This document shows positions 9,056 through 16,828 of a DNA stretch of 43,913 nucleotides, piece after piece (within the stretch, counting starts at the first letter, position 1; each line of letters starts with the position of its first letter). The position numbers were made by a program, and so were the translations under genes. The notes beneath the pieces were generated by a model. The model had not been told where the DNA came from. It saw only the letters and a program-made list of their open reading frames with translations, and did not search any database. Location of the stretch: positions 1 to 43,913 of the forward strand of contig JAGNHB010000050.1 of NCBI GenBank assembly GCA_018001935.1, given 5' to 3'. This stretch comes from Acidobacteriota bacterium. Its GTDB lineage: Bacteria; Acidobacteriota; JAAYUB01.

Positions 9056-9790
9056 CTACTCACCCCGTTCCACGGAGACCAACTCGGCCCGGAAGCGGGG
9101 CGTCTCGCAGCGGGACCACCAGGGGGCCCCTTCCGCCTGGAGGAAACGCCAGGACCGGCCGGGGTCCCGGGAGTCGGTGAGGACCGTCTCCCGGAGTGGT
9201 CCGCCGCTCCTGAACAGGTCGTCCGGCTCGTTCACCGGGCCGGGCCGCCTCTCCTCCCGGATCTGGAATTCACGGGCGAAACACCAATCCCCCCCGCCGT
9301 CCCGCAGGGTCACGGTCCGTTCCCGGGCCGCCGTCGCCAGGGGGACGTCGCCCATCAGGTCCAGAGGGAGGGCGCCGCTGAAGAGCAGCCGGGCGTTGCC
9401 GACCGTGGAGATGGCCGGGTTCGCTTCCAGCCACCGGCCTTTCCGCCACTCCCAGCAGCGCAGCTCGGACAATTCGCGCTGCCCCGGCCGGTACCAGAAC
9501 TCCGCGCGCGCCAGGGCCCGCCCATCCCGGTCCGCGAGCCGGATTTTCCACTCGACCCCGGACTCGCCCGACCGGGTCTCCATGACCGTGAAGACCCAGT
9601 ACACCGGATCGGTCGTTGCGGGCGCCGCTTCCGGCACGGGGTATTCCGCCCGGACGACCCACCCCCTCACCGGGCCGGCGGCGACGACGGGAAGCCACCC
9701 GGCGGTGACCAGGACCGTCAGCATCAGGTACCGGCGAACTCCAGGTGCGGTCCGCGCAACCTTCTCCCTTCCGGGTATTCGATCTTTCAC
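9056..9790 (-). CDS. Exported protein of unknown function, 244 aa
   Basis: I do not recognise a family. The GTG at 9790 is chosen because it has AGAGGA about nine bases upstream and gives a basic n-region followed by a hydrophobic stretch (residues about 21-39), a typical signal peptide ending near VVAAG. The mature part is rich in beta-forming and aromatic residues (YWVFTV, EFWYRPGQ, CWEWRKGRW) with no recognisable catalytic motif. An upstream in-frame extension to 9916 lacks a ribosome site. The stop codon lies 301 bp before the lipoprotein start, with the hexanucleotide array between, so the two might be co-transcribed. A TATAAT at 9878-9883 could be its -10. Confidence 0.7.
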   Translation of the reverse strand: MKDRIPGREKVARTAPGVRRYLMLTVLVTAGWLPVVAAGPVRGWVVRAEYPVPEAAPATTDPVYWVFTVMETRSGESGVEWKIRLADRDGRALARAEFWYRPGQRELSELRCWEWRKGRWLEANPAISTVGNARLLFSGALPLDLMGDVPLATAARERTVTLRDGGGDWCFAREFQIREERRPGPVNEPDDLFRSGGPLRETVLTDSRDPGRSWRFLQAEGAPWWSRCETPRFRAELVSVERGE

Positions 9791-9877
9791 GATGTTCTTC
9801 CTCTCCGGTGGTTTCAAATCAAGGCCGGCTCTCCGCCCGGACCCGGTTGTCCCGTCCCCCGCGCGGTCCTCCCCTGC

Positions 9878-9883
9878 ATTATA
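9878..9883 (-). promoter_or_regulatory. Possible -10 element upstream of the 244-aa exported protein
   Basis: A perfect TATAAT on the minus strand, 88 bp before the GTG at 9790. No good -35 sits at 16-18 bp; TTGGGC is 13 bp away and TTGAGT 21 bp away. Tentative. Confidence 0.35.
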
Positions 9884-9916
9884 GATGCGCCAGGGGGCCC
9901 AAGTACTCAAAGACAA

Positions 9917-10110
9917 GCAGAGAGAGTCCGTAATCCTTGATTTCCATGCGTTGCAGGCTCATCCTTCCGGATGCGTCGCAAAAAGACCTTGTGCGGGGAT
10001 GTCCCTCTTTTTTTTCTGTGTTTTCTTTGTTTTCTCTGCGTTCTTCGTGGTGTTATCGACTTTTTCCGGACGCATCACCTGAGATTACCCCCGCAGGCCG
10101 GGAAACGTTG
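9917..10110. repeat. Intergenic repeat remnant with a pyrimidine-rich core
   Basis: The 9791-10213 gap holds no gene. About 9950-10085 carries GGATGCGTCGCAAAAAGACC, a T-rich tract, and GGACGCATCACC. The GTCGCAAAAAG core recurs near 43561 and, less exactly, near 39834, and CGCATCA recurs near 39921, so this looks like a decayed member of the dispersed family. A run of ten C residues lies at 10191-10200, just past the next gene's stop. Confidence 0.5.
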
Positions 10111-10213
10111 GTCTAATCTTTGCTGGTCGGTCCGTGCCGCTGGAAAGGGATCCGGCCCCGCCCTGCCGTCGGTCGAGGGTCTTCCGGGTTCCCCCCCCCC
10201 GGCGGTTCGGCGG

Positions 10214-10885
10214 TCAGGGAGCCGGAGGGGGCGCCGGTGTCGGCGTGGGTGTGACGGTCATGGACTCGCTGGCGGGACGGGGGCCCATGCGACGCCTGAC
10301 CGGGGTCGCCGTGGTCTTGGGCGGGGCCGCGGCGGACGTCTCCGCGGGGGCCGCCCCGCTTTCGGGGGTCTTGGCGCCGGTGGTCCGCGGGATGTTCTTC
10401 TTCCGGGTCGTGACGGAGGGGTCCGCCGGGGGAGTGTTGGCGGCGGGCGCCGGAATGGACACCCCGACGAAGGGGTTCGGGACCTCGTACTCCAGGTACC
10501 AGTCCCCCCGCTCGAAGTACCAGTTCTGCGAAGCGCTCATGCCGTTGAGGGCCTGCCCCATGGTGGCCCCGTCGTACTTGACGCGCACGACCGCGTGCTT
10601 GTCGTTCGCCGCGTCCATTTCCACGGCGATGTCGTTCACCTGTTGAACGGTGACGTTCTGGATCCGGGAGAAACGCCGGAACGTGTAATCCTGTTTGGAC
10701 GACTCCGTCAGCATGTCGTAGGCGCTCTCCATGCGTCCGTCGAGCCGCAGTTGCCAGAAGGCCTCGGCGCGGGCGAGGACCTGGGCGGTCGGGTCGGGGC
10801 CCTTCGCGAAAGCGTCGGCGGCGAGGGCGAGGACGAGGGTGCACGCGGAGTACAGGACGCGTCGGTTCAAAGCGGTGATGTTCAT
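10214..10885 (-). CDS. Exported NTF2-like/hypothetical protein with Pro-rich tail, 223 aa
   Basis: The ATG at 10885 has GGAGG four to five bases upstream and yields a signal peptide (about residues 1-26, ending ADAFA). Residues about 30-130 (AEAFWQLRLDGRMESAYDML onward, with NWYFERGDWYLEY) resemble small NTF2-like folds seen in exported bacterial proteins; this is a weak similarity judged by eye. Residues about 140-223 are low-complexity, rich in Pro, Ala and Thr, and end in alternating Thr-Pro and Pro-Ala, probably a wall- or membrane-spanning linker or disordered tail. No enzymatic motif is visible. It stands alone, flanked by repeats. Confidence 0.75.
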   Translation of the reverse strand: MNITALNRRVLYSACTLVLALAADAFAKGPDPTAQVLARAEAFWQLRLDGRMESAYDMLTESSKQDYTFRRFSRIQNVTVQQVNDIAVEMDAANDKHAVVRVKYDGATMGQALNGMSASQNWYFERGDWYLEYEVPNPFVGVSIPAPAANTPPADPSVTTRKKNIPRTTGAKTPESGAAPAETSAAAPPKTTATPVRRRMGPRPASESMTVTPTPTPAPPPAP

Positions 10886-10910
10886 GAAACCTCCAGCCGG
10901 TCGAAACCGG

Positions 10911-10941
10911 ATTCTACCATGAAAGACGTCCTCCCTTCCAA
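10911..10941 (-). promoter_or_regulatory. Possible promoter of the 223-aa exported protein
   Basis: Minus strand TTGGAA (10941-10936), 19-bp spacer, TAGAAT (10916-10911), 26 bp before the start codon. The spacer is longer than optimal. Confidence 0.35.
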
Positions 10942-11029
10942 TTGGTTCCGGGATGTCTTCACAAAATTTCACGAGGACGATGAGATAACAAAGCAGACGG
11001 TCTCACCCTCTCGCAAAGACACCCAGCCG

Positions 11030-11260
11030 CCAAACCTTGCAAAGCCGGAACCGGGAAAAGGGGGAATCCCTTTGCGAACTTGGCGCCTTGGCGAGAGCCG
11101 ATCCGGAATCTGATCTCGCCAAGGCGCCAAGCCCGCAAAGAAAACGGACAGCCTCTGATGCGGCCAAGGGCCGTGAAAGATCGCCTTCTCCGTATCGCCG
11201 CGCCTCCGGGATTGACCTTCCGGAATGTCTCGCACCAAAGCACGGAGGCACGTTCAGAAT
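11030..11260. repeat. Third member of the dispersed palindromic repeat family
   Basis: Contains a 71-nt palindrome at 11070-11140 with arms pairing at 25 of 27 positions, including a perfect 18-bp inner arm CTTGGCGCCTTGGCGAGA. It is the same element as at 281-351 and 529-599. Flanking text (CCTTCCGGAATGTCTCGCAC, AGCACGGAGGCAC) also echoes the left-edge copies. It lies in the 10886-11678 gap, where I see no gene. Confidence 0.8.
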
Positions 11261-11346
11261 TCCCCCGCTCGGCGCACCCCCCAGGACATTCCCCCTCGTC
11301 ACTCCGATGGTCTGCGCGCCGCACTGCCCATCGGTCCATTCAGATT

Positions 11347-11494
11347 GAACCCCTGACGGGGTTCGGGGTGCGGTCTGAGGAAGGGGTTCTACACAAATAG
11401 AACCCCTGACGGGGTTCGGGGTCGCGGTTTGACGTTCGGGATCTAATTGGATTGGGCGGTCTTCATCCCCGTCAGGGGATGAATCTGTGTAGAA
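11347..11494. repeat. Three small hairpin repeats with core CCCCTGACGGGG
   Basis: Two direct copies of GAACCCCTGACGGGGTTC (11347-11364 and 11400-11417) and one inverted copy (11464-11481, CATCCCCGTCAGGGGATG). Each copy can fold into a stem. A shared GTTCTACACA flank accompanies copy 2 and, inverted, copy 3. A further 9-bp stem (GGGGTTCTA/TAGAACCCC) at 11383-11406 overlaps copy 2. These look like REP-type elements. Confidence 0.75.
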
Positions 11495-11631
11495 CCGGCG
11501 GGAATTTTAATATGTTTTCGCCCCGCGCGCCGCCGGCCAAGAGGTTGATCCGGGCCGAGATTGAATTACGGCGGCGCGCGGGGCGGGGGAAACGTGCCCC
11601 CCCAAGCAACGATTTTCCACGTCGTTCATGC

Positions 11632-11664
11632 AAAAAAAAAGGGCGACCGAAGTCGCCCTTTTTT
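11632..11664 (-). terminator. Intrinsic terminator of the 631-aa exported protein
   Basis: Stem GGGCGAC, loop TTCG (minus strand), GTCGCCC at 11641-11658, with T9 on the minus side and T6 on the plus side, so it can act in both directions. It lies 15 bp after the stop at 11679. Confidence 0.92.
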
Positions 11665-11678
11665 ATCGGTCGATCGAA

Positions 11679-13574
11679 CTAGTTGCGGTTCTTGCCGTTG
11701 CGAAGCTGGCCTTCGCCGGGCTTAACCCACTGGGTCCCGGGGCCACCGTAGAAGTTCATTTCGAAATCCAGGTGACGCGCCAGATAGCCCTGGGCGGTGT
11801 CGCCGAGGACGATCCACACGAAGGCGTCCACGCCGGCCAGAGAACCGTTCTCGTAGCCGAGGTAGCCGAACGGGTAGTTCGGGTCGGTCGCCTGCATGTA
11901 AGCGATGGCGCTCATGTTGCGGGCACCGAAGTTCTTGTCGGCCTGGGAGCTGGACACGGGCTTCACGTTCGCCTTGAACGCGGCGTCGCCCATGTTCAGG
12001 ATCCACTGCTGGTGGCCGCCGAGCGGGGTCGGGGCGCTCCAGTTCGGCTTCCAGATGAAGCCGGAGCCCTGGTCGGTCCAGAAATCGATCTCGCCGTCGT
12101 CGAGGGCCTGGTCGGCGTAGTTGGTGATGGCCGCGTAGCAGGCGATCCCGGTCATGTTGACGGGCGGGATGAAGGGGAAGTACAGCGGGATGTCATAGGA
12201 CATCGGGGCAACCTGGCAGCCGCAGGCCTTGCCAACCTGCCAGTTGTTCAGCACGGTGCCGGAAGAGCAACCGGCGGTGTTGGAGAAGGTGATGTCCACG
12301 GTGAAGGGCACGCAGTCGGTCTCGAGCCGGTCGAGCAGGGGGCAGAAGTTGAAGGCGATCGGGGGCATCCGGATGGCGATGCAGACCGGGCCGGCCGGGT
12401 GGGTGGACGTGCCGTAGATGTTGGCCGGGAGGGTGATCTCCCAGGTGTCGGGCGACATGATGGTGAAGTCGGCCAGGGACAGCTCGGTACGGGTGTAGGT
12501 GGAGCCGGCCTGGTAGATCACCACCACGCGGTAGCTGTAGGTGGAGTCGTTGCAGTAGTCGATGCCGGGGTTCCAGTCGTAGACCGGGTCCAGCTCGTTG
12601 GGGTCCAGCGTGATGGTCAGGCGGCCGCCGGGGTAGAAGAGCCACCGGCCGGTGGGGCACTGATCCTCACGGATGGCGTACCAGTGGTGACCGCGGGCGG
12701 ACTCGATGTCGTCCCAGCAGAAATCCAGCCACCAGGTCGCCTCGCCGTCGGAGCAGGGCGGGGTCTGGCCGGGGTTGGAGCAGTACATGGCGGTCGGGGC
12801 GTTCTGGGCGTAGGTCAGTTCCGACGTCGCCTTGCAGGGGTCGGACTTGCCGGGCCACCAGGCATAAATGCGGCAGGAGGCGGTCGGGGAGCCCTTCTGA
12901 GCAAGGTACGGGGAAGCCGGCTGGAAGTTCACCGGGTAGGGAGCGCCGATGTTGAAGTTGGTGCCGACGTGGCAATCCATACCAACCTTCCACATGTCTT
13001 CCGGCGGAGCGAACTCGTCGGGAGCCGGGGTGAAGTCCACGCACATCTGGGTGTTGCCCTGGAGCGGGTCTTCGGTGTTGTTGGTGTTGAACGCCGGGGC
13101 GCCGATGGTCACGCGGACGCGGTCCGTGTTGGTGATCGGCCAGGCGGTCTGGTCGTCCAGGAAGAGCAGGTCAACGTAGCTGTTGGCGCCGGTGCCGGTG
13201 TCGCCGGAGTAGAAGCCGACGATGCGGGCGGAGTCAACTTCGGTGAAGGTTTCCACCGGGGCCGCGCCGGTGTCACGTTCCCAGACCAGCGGAATGGGCA
13301 CGAAACCGGAAGCAGCCTGGCCGCCGACGGTCATGAGGCGCTTGTTCAGGGTGAGCTGAACGCGCACGATCACGGCGAACGCGGTGTCGCCGTCCGGGGG
13401 CGTCTGAACGAACTCCGGGGCGGAGAAGATCAGCCGCATCTGGCCGACCAGTTCGCTCGTGCCGTCCGGGTTGACCTTCGGGGTCGTCGTCTGGACTTCG
13501 ATGGTGGCGAAGGTCCAGGCGCCGATGAGGGCCACTAACGCGACGGTTAGCAGTAACTTGAAGTGTTTCATCAT
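11679..13574 (-). CDS. Cysteine-rich exported protein, 631 aa, likely abundant surface protein
   Basis: I do not recognise a family. The ATG at 13574 (a second ATG follows directly) has GGAGG four bases upstream and opens a signal peptide (about residues 1-24, hydrophobic LLLTVALVALIGAW). The mature protein has about 16 cysteines, many aromatic residues and beta-type composition, with no Fn3 or repeat pattern and no transmembrane anchor. The gene is monocistronic, with a near-consensus promoter (TTGACA-17-TATGCT), a leader of about 150 nt, a strong ribosome site and a strong terminator. That arrangement is typical of abundant surface or secreted proteins, so an S-layer-like or structural role is a reasonable guess, but no homology supports it. 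Confidence 0.85.
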   Translation of the reverse strand: MMKHFKLLLTVALVALIGAWTFATIEVQTTTPKVNPDGTSELVGQMRLIFSAPEFVQTPPDGDTAFAVIVRVQLTLNKRLMTVGGQAASGFVPIPLVWERDTGAAPVETFTEVDSARIVGFYSGDTGTGANSYVDLLFLDDQTAWPITNTDRVRVTIGAPAFNTNNTEDPLQGNTQMCVDFTPAPDEFAPPEDMWKVGMDCHVGTNFNIGAPYPVNFQPASPYLAQKGSPTASCRIYAWWPGKSDPCKATSELTYAQNAPTAMYCSNPGQTPPCSDGEATWWLDFCWDDIESARGHHWYAIREDQCPTGRWLFYPGGRLTITLDPNELDPVYDWNPGIDYCNDSTYSYRVVVIYQAGSTYTRTELSLADFTIMSPDTWEITLPANIYGTSTHPAGPVCIAIRMPPIAFNFCPLLDRLETDCVPFTVDITFSNTAGCSSGTVLNNWQVGKACGCQVAPMSYDIPLYFPFIPPVNMTGIACYAAITNYADQALDDGEIDFWTDQGSGFIWKPNWSAPTPLGGHQQWILNMGDAAFKANVKPVSSSQADKNFGARNMSAIAYMQATDPNYPFGYLGYENGSLAGVDAFVWIVLGDTAQGYLARHLDFEMNFYGGPGTQWVKPGEGQLRNGKNRN

Positions 13575-13729
13575 GCAACCTCCAAAAAAATGGTTTTTTA
13601 AAAAGCCTTCAATCCAAAGCCTCAAAAGATAGATCCGGGGGTTTTCGAAGAGTTGCAAAAAAAACTTTTCTCCGTCTCGAACCCTGATTTTGCAAGTCTT
13701 CTCCCTTCCTGCTCCATCTTTGTTCGCGA

Positions 13730-13758
13730 AGCATAAACGGTTTCACCGGCGTTGTCAA
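13730..13758 (-). promoter_or_regulatory. Near-consensus sigma70 promoter of the 631-aa protein
   Basis: Minus strand TTGACA (13758-13753), 17-bp spacer, TATGCT (13735-13730). Predicted transcript start is near 13723, giving a leader of about 150 nt before the ATG at 13574. Confidence 0.85.
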
Positions 13759-13863
13759 CGATTATTTTCACGCAATTGCCCTTTCCTTCCGGGGTTTTCC
13801 CTCGCCTGGGAACCGCTTCCGGGGGACCGCGCAACGGGGGTGGGCCGGACCGCCCCGCCACGC

Positions 13864-15087
13864 TCAGTCCGTTTTCCGACGAAGGTAGGCGGGAATGTCG
13901 AGGTTCACCGCGTCCATCTCGGAGCGCGGGATGAAACTCATTTCGGAGAAGACCGCCTGGTCTTCCGCCCCCACCGCCATCCGGCCGTTGACCCGGCGTT
14001 CCTCCCGGATGAGGGACCTCTCGGTGACGCTGGTTTCCGTTCGCCGCGACACGGCCTCGGCCCGCTCCGCCGCCGTCTCCGTCGGCGCCACCATCGCGGC
14101 CCCGGGCTCGAAGCCCGTGGCGATGACGGTGATCTTGATCCGCTCCCCGAGGTTGTCGTCGTAGACCACCCCGAAGATGATGTTGGCATTGGGGTCCGCC
14201 GACTCGCTGATCACCCGGGACGCCTCGTCCAGCTCCTCCAGGGTCACGTTCTGACTCCCCGTGAGGTTGAAGATGATCCCCTTGGCGCCCTTGATGTTCG
14301 AATCCTCCAGGAGGGGGTTGGAAATGGCCATCCGGGCCGCGTCGGCCGCCCGGTTCTCGCCTTCGCCCAGGCCGATGCCCATCAGGGCGATGCCCATGCC
14401 CGACATGATGGCCCGCACGTCGGCGAAGTCAAGGTTGATCATGCCCGGGACCGTGATCAGGTCCGAAATCCCCTGGACGGCCTGGCGGAGGACGTCGTCG
14501 CAGAGGGAGAACGCCCGGAACAGCGGCGTCTTCCGGTCGAGGGCCATCATCAGCCGGTCGTTGGGGATGGTGATGATGGTGTCCACGCTGTCCTTGAGGT
14601 CCTTCAGGCCCATCTCGGACTGGGTCCGGCGCTTCTTCCCCTCGAAGGAGAACGGCTTGGTGACCACGGCGATGGAGAGGGCCCCCAGCTGGGACGCCAG
14701 GGACGCGATCACCGGCGCGGCCCCGGTGCCCGTCCCGCCGCCGAGCCCCGCCGTGATGAAGACCATGTCGGCCCCCTCCAGGGACTCCAGGATCCGCTCG
14801 GAATCCTCCAGGGCCGCGTCCCGCCCGATGTCGGGGTTCGCCCCCGCCCCGAGGCCCTTCGTCAGCTTGGACCCGATCTGGAGCTTCACGGGCGCCTGGC
14901 ACTTGTCCAGGGCCTGGACGTCCGTGTTGCAGGCGATGAACTCCACCCCCTCGAGGCTGGCCTGGATCATCCGGTTTACGGCGTTGCAGCCGCCGCCGCC
15001 GACCCCGACCACCTTGATCTTGGCCCCCGGCTTCATCTCGTCCTCGAACGTGAAGAGCCGGCTCGCGTGACTGGTCATTTCTTCCAT
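13864..15087 (-). CDS. ftsZ: Cell division protein FtsZ
   Basis: Tubulin-like GTPase that polymerises into the Z-ring at midcell. 407 aa. The GTP-binding signature GGGTGTG is at residues 116-122, [13 protein letters not shown] near 28-40, and the synergy-loop region follows. The C-terminal peptide DIPAYLRRK, which in this family binds FtsA and other partners, is intact, after a variable linker of about 50 residues. The ATG at 15087 is chosen because AGGAGG lies six bases upstream; ATGs at 15093 and 15129 fit the ribosome site badly. It is the last gene of the dcw operon, separated from ftsA by an inserted four-helix-bundle gene. I see no clear terminator between its stop and the next promoter. 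Confidence 0.97.
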   Translation of the reverse strand: MEEMTSHASRLFTFEDEMKPGAKIKVVGVGGGGCNAVNRMIQASLEGVEFIACNTDVQALDKCQAPVKLQIGSKLTKGLGAGANPDIGRDAALEDSERILESLEGADMVFITAGLGGGTGTGAAPVIASLASQLGALSIAVVTKPFSFEGKKRRTQSEMGLKDLKDSVDTIITIPNDRLMMALDRKTPLFRAFSLCDDVLRQAVQGISDLITVPGMINLDFADVRAIMSGMGIALMGIGLGEGENRAADAARMAISNPLLEDSNIKGAKGIIFNLTGSQNVTLEELDEASRVISESADPNANIIFGVVYDDNLGERIKITVIATGFEPGAAMVAPTETAAERAEAVSRRTETSVTERSLIREERRVNGRMAVGAEDQAVFSEMSFIPRSEMDAVNLDIPAYLRRKTD

Positions 15088-15131
15088 GGGCATCCTCCTG
15101 GCATATCGTAAGTTGTATTCATTCGTCAAAG

Positions 15132-15156
15132 GAATTCAGAATTCAGAATTCAGAAT
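15132..15156. repeat. Palindromic heptamer array, ftsZ side of the four-helix-bundle gene
   Basis: Three to four units of GAATTCA (plus strand). The array covers the last codons and stop of the four-helix-bundle gene, whose C terminus ILNSEF is repeat-encoded. It is the inverted counterpart of the array at 15520-15552. Confidence 0.85.
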
Positions 15157-15501
15157 GGTTTGTGAATAGGATTCGAGCAGTTTGCTGGTCTCCTCCAGCA
15201 AGAGCTTTCCTGCCGAAATGTCACCATACTGCAAATCCCGTGCAAGAATCAGGTAGTACCTGGATTCCTCGAGAGACCCCTGCGCGATGTTAAAGAACCG
15301 GACCTTGTCGGATTTACCGCGTTTTTTAAATCCCTCTGCAACATTTGCGGCGATCGACACGGCGGCTCGACGCATCTGAGAGGACAGGCCGTACAGTTCG
15401 GATCTCGGAAACGCCTGGGACAAGCGGTATATTTCCAGCACGAACTGGTGAGCTTTCTGCCAGACCACCAAATCCTCGAATGTCGCCGCCCCCGCCCTCA
15501 T
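15136..15501 (-). CDS. Four-helix-bundle protein (S23/23S rRNA intervening-sequence family)
   Basis: 121-aa protein of the S23/IVP family, first described from open frames inside 23S rRNA intervening sequences but also common as free-standing genes; its biochemical role is unknown. Recognisable motifs are LVVWQKAHQFVLEIY near the start, FPRSELYGLSSQMRRAAVSI in the middle, then NVAEGF and the SLEESRYYLILARDL helix. Length is typical. The ATG at 15501 has GGAGGG eight bases upstream. It sits between ftsA and ftsZ, where no dcw gene belongs, and both ends are bracketed by inverted TTCTGAA-type heptamer arrays, the 3' one supplying its final codons. This suggests it arrived as a cassette. Confidence 0.93.
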   Translation of the reverse strand: MRAGAATFEDLVVWQKAHQFVLEIYRLSQAFPRSELYGLSSQMRRAAVSIAANVAEGFKKRGKSDKVRFFNIAQGSLEESRYYLILARDLQYGDISAGKLLLEETSKLLESYSQTILNSEF

Positions 15502-15519
15502 CTCACTTTCCCTCCATTC

Positions 15520-15552
15520 ATTCTGAATTCTGAATTCTGAATTCTGAATTCT
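15520..15552. repeat. Palindromic heptamer array, ftsA side of the four-helix-bundle gene
   Basis: About 4.5 tandem units of TGAATTC starting immediately after the ftsA stop codon. Because GAATTC is self-complementary, this array and the one at 15132-15156 are inverted repeats flanking the four-helix-bundle gene. Confidence 0.85.
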
Positions 15553-16828
15553 AAATACTCAAGAATTCCTGAAACCAGCTCCGGAAGCGGCCGGAGGTCT
15601 TGTTGAGGATCCCCTCGCCCCCGGCCAGGCGCTCCGCGTAGGGAAGGTCGCGCTGGGCCTGGGCGATGCGGGCCCGCAGGACCAGGCCCACCAGGCCCGC
15701 GTAAGCCGGGGTGGAGAGGCTCTCCGGCCACCCCTCGGGGACCGCCGGGTGCCCCAGCCGGCAGGGAATGTCGAGGAAGCCCTCGGCGAAGGTCACGAAC
15801 TGGTTCAGCATGGCCCCGCCGCCGCAGAAGACCGCGGACGACATCTGCGCGCTCTCGTAGCCGGCCAGCCGCAGCTCGCCGCGGATGTACTCGAGGATCT
15901 CCTGGCTCCGGGGCTGGAGGATCTCCGCGAGCACCTGCCGGGCCACGCGACGGGACTTCCCCGACCCCGCCCCGACGATCTCGAGGGTCTCGTCGGGCTC
16001 GACGGTCCGGGACTCGATCACCCCCGACTCGCACTTCACGTGCTCGGCTTCCTTGAGGGTCGTCCGCAGCCCCGTGACGATGTCCCGCGTGAAGTGCTCC
16101 CCGCCCACGGGGATGGAAAAACTGTGCTGGATCTTGCCCTTCTGGAAAACCACCCCCGACGTGGCGCAGGCGCCGACTTCCACGAGGAGGCACCCGAACT
16201 CCTTCTCCTCGGGCTTGAGCGCCGAGTCGGCCCCGGCCAGGGGTTGGACCACCAGGCGCGAAACGTGGATCCCGGCGTGGTTGACGGCCTTGGTGAAGTG
16301 GACGGTCTGCGTCCGGGGGAGGGTGATGATGTGCAACCCGACCTCGAGCCGGGTCCCGACCATGCCGATGGGGTTGTCCACCTCCAGTTCGTCGTCCACG
16401 ATGCAGTGCCGGATCACGTCGTGCACGGGCTGCTGGCTCCCGGCGAGGGAGATGTTCCGGGCGGCGTCCACGCACTTGGTCACGTGGGCGTTGGTGATGG
16501 GGAGCGGTGCGCCCCCCAGGGAGACGGAACCGCGGCTGTTGAAACTTTTCAGCCCCCGGCCGTTGATCCCCACCAGGCTCCTCCCCATGCGCGCCCCCGA
16601 GTCCTTCTCCGCTTTCTCCACCGCGGTCCGGATGGCCAGGGACGCCTCCTCGAGGTCGACCACGTTCCCGTTCCGGACCCCCATGGACGGCGCCACCCCG
16701 AGCCCCAGCAACTCCAGCTGGTGGCCGCCCCGGAGGCGGCACAGGCAGGCGGCGGTCTTCGTGGAACCGAGGTCCAGGACCGAAACGAACACATCCTTTT
16801 TCTTTCTGAACGTCATGTCGACCCTCAT
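15551..16828 (-). CDS. ftsA: Cell division protein FtsA (divergent ATP site)
   Basis: Actin-like protein that tethers FtsZ to the membrane. 425 aa. The phosphate-1 motif is DLGSTKTA (near residue 20), the 1C domain follows, and the adenosine motif is VFCGGGAML near residue 340. The C-terminal amphipathic helix (RFRSWFQEFL) for membrane binding is present. The phosphate-2 motif is degenerate: VEVGACATSG stands where actin-fold ATPases usually have D-x-G-G/A-G-T/S-T. The ATG at 16828 overlaps the ftsQ stop as ATGA, suggesting translational coupling. An ATG four codons later (16816) with GAGG six bases upstream is an alternative. The stop lies directly before a heptamer array and the inserted four-helix-bundle gene. 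Confidence 0.93.
   Translation of the reverse strand: MRVDMTFRKKKDVFVSVLDLGSTKTAACLCRLRGGHQLELLGLGVAPSMGVRNGNVVDLEEASLAIRTAVEKAEKDSGARMGRSLVGINGRGLKSFNSRGSVSLGGAPLPITNAHVTKCVDAARNISLAGSQQPVHDVIRHCIVDDELEVDNPIGMVGTRLEVGLHIITLPRTQTVHFTKAVNHAGIHVSRLVVQPLAGADSALKPEEKEFGCLLVEVGACATSGVVFQKGKIQHSFSIPVGGEHFTRDIVTGLRTTLKEAEHVKCESGVIESRTVEPDETLEIVGAGSGKSRRVARQVLAEILQPRSQEILEYIRGELRLAGYESAQMSSAVFCGGGAMLNQFVTFAEGFLDIPCRLGHPAVPEGWPESLSTPAYAGLVGLVLRARIAQAQRDLPYAERLAGGEGILNKTSGRFRSWFQEFLSI

Noticed and set aside
8755..9063. N-terminal extension of the lipoprotein through the hexamer array, starting at a GTG overlapping the preceding stop
   Set aside because: The extension would bury the lipobox signal sequence; the frame is open only because the repeat unit is 6 bp. 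It cannot be fully excluded as a coupled translation start.
13622..13861. A 79-codon open frame on the minus strand between ftsZ and the 631-aa gene
   Set aside because: It runs through the promoter and leader of the next gene and has no ribosome site or homology.
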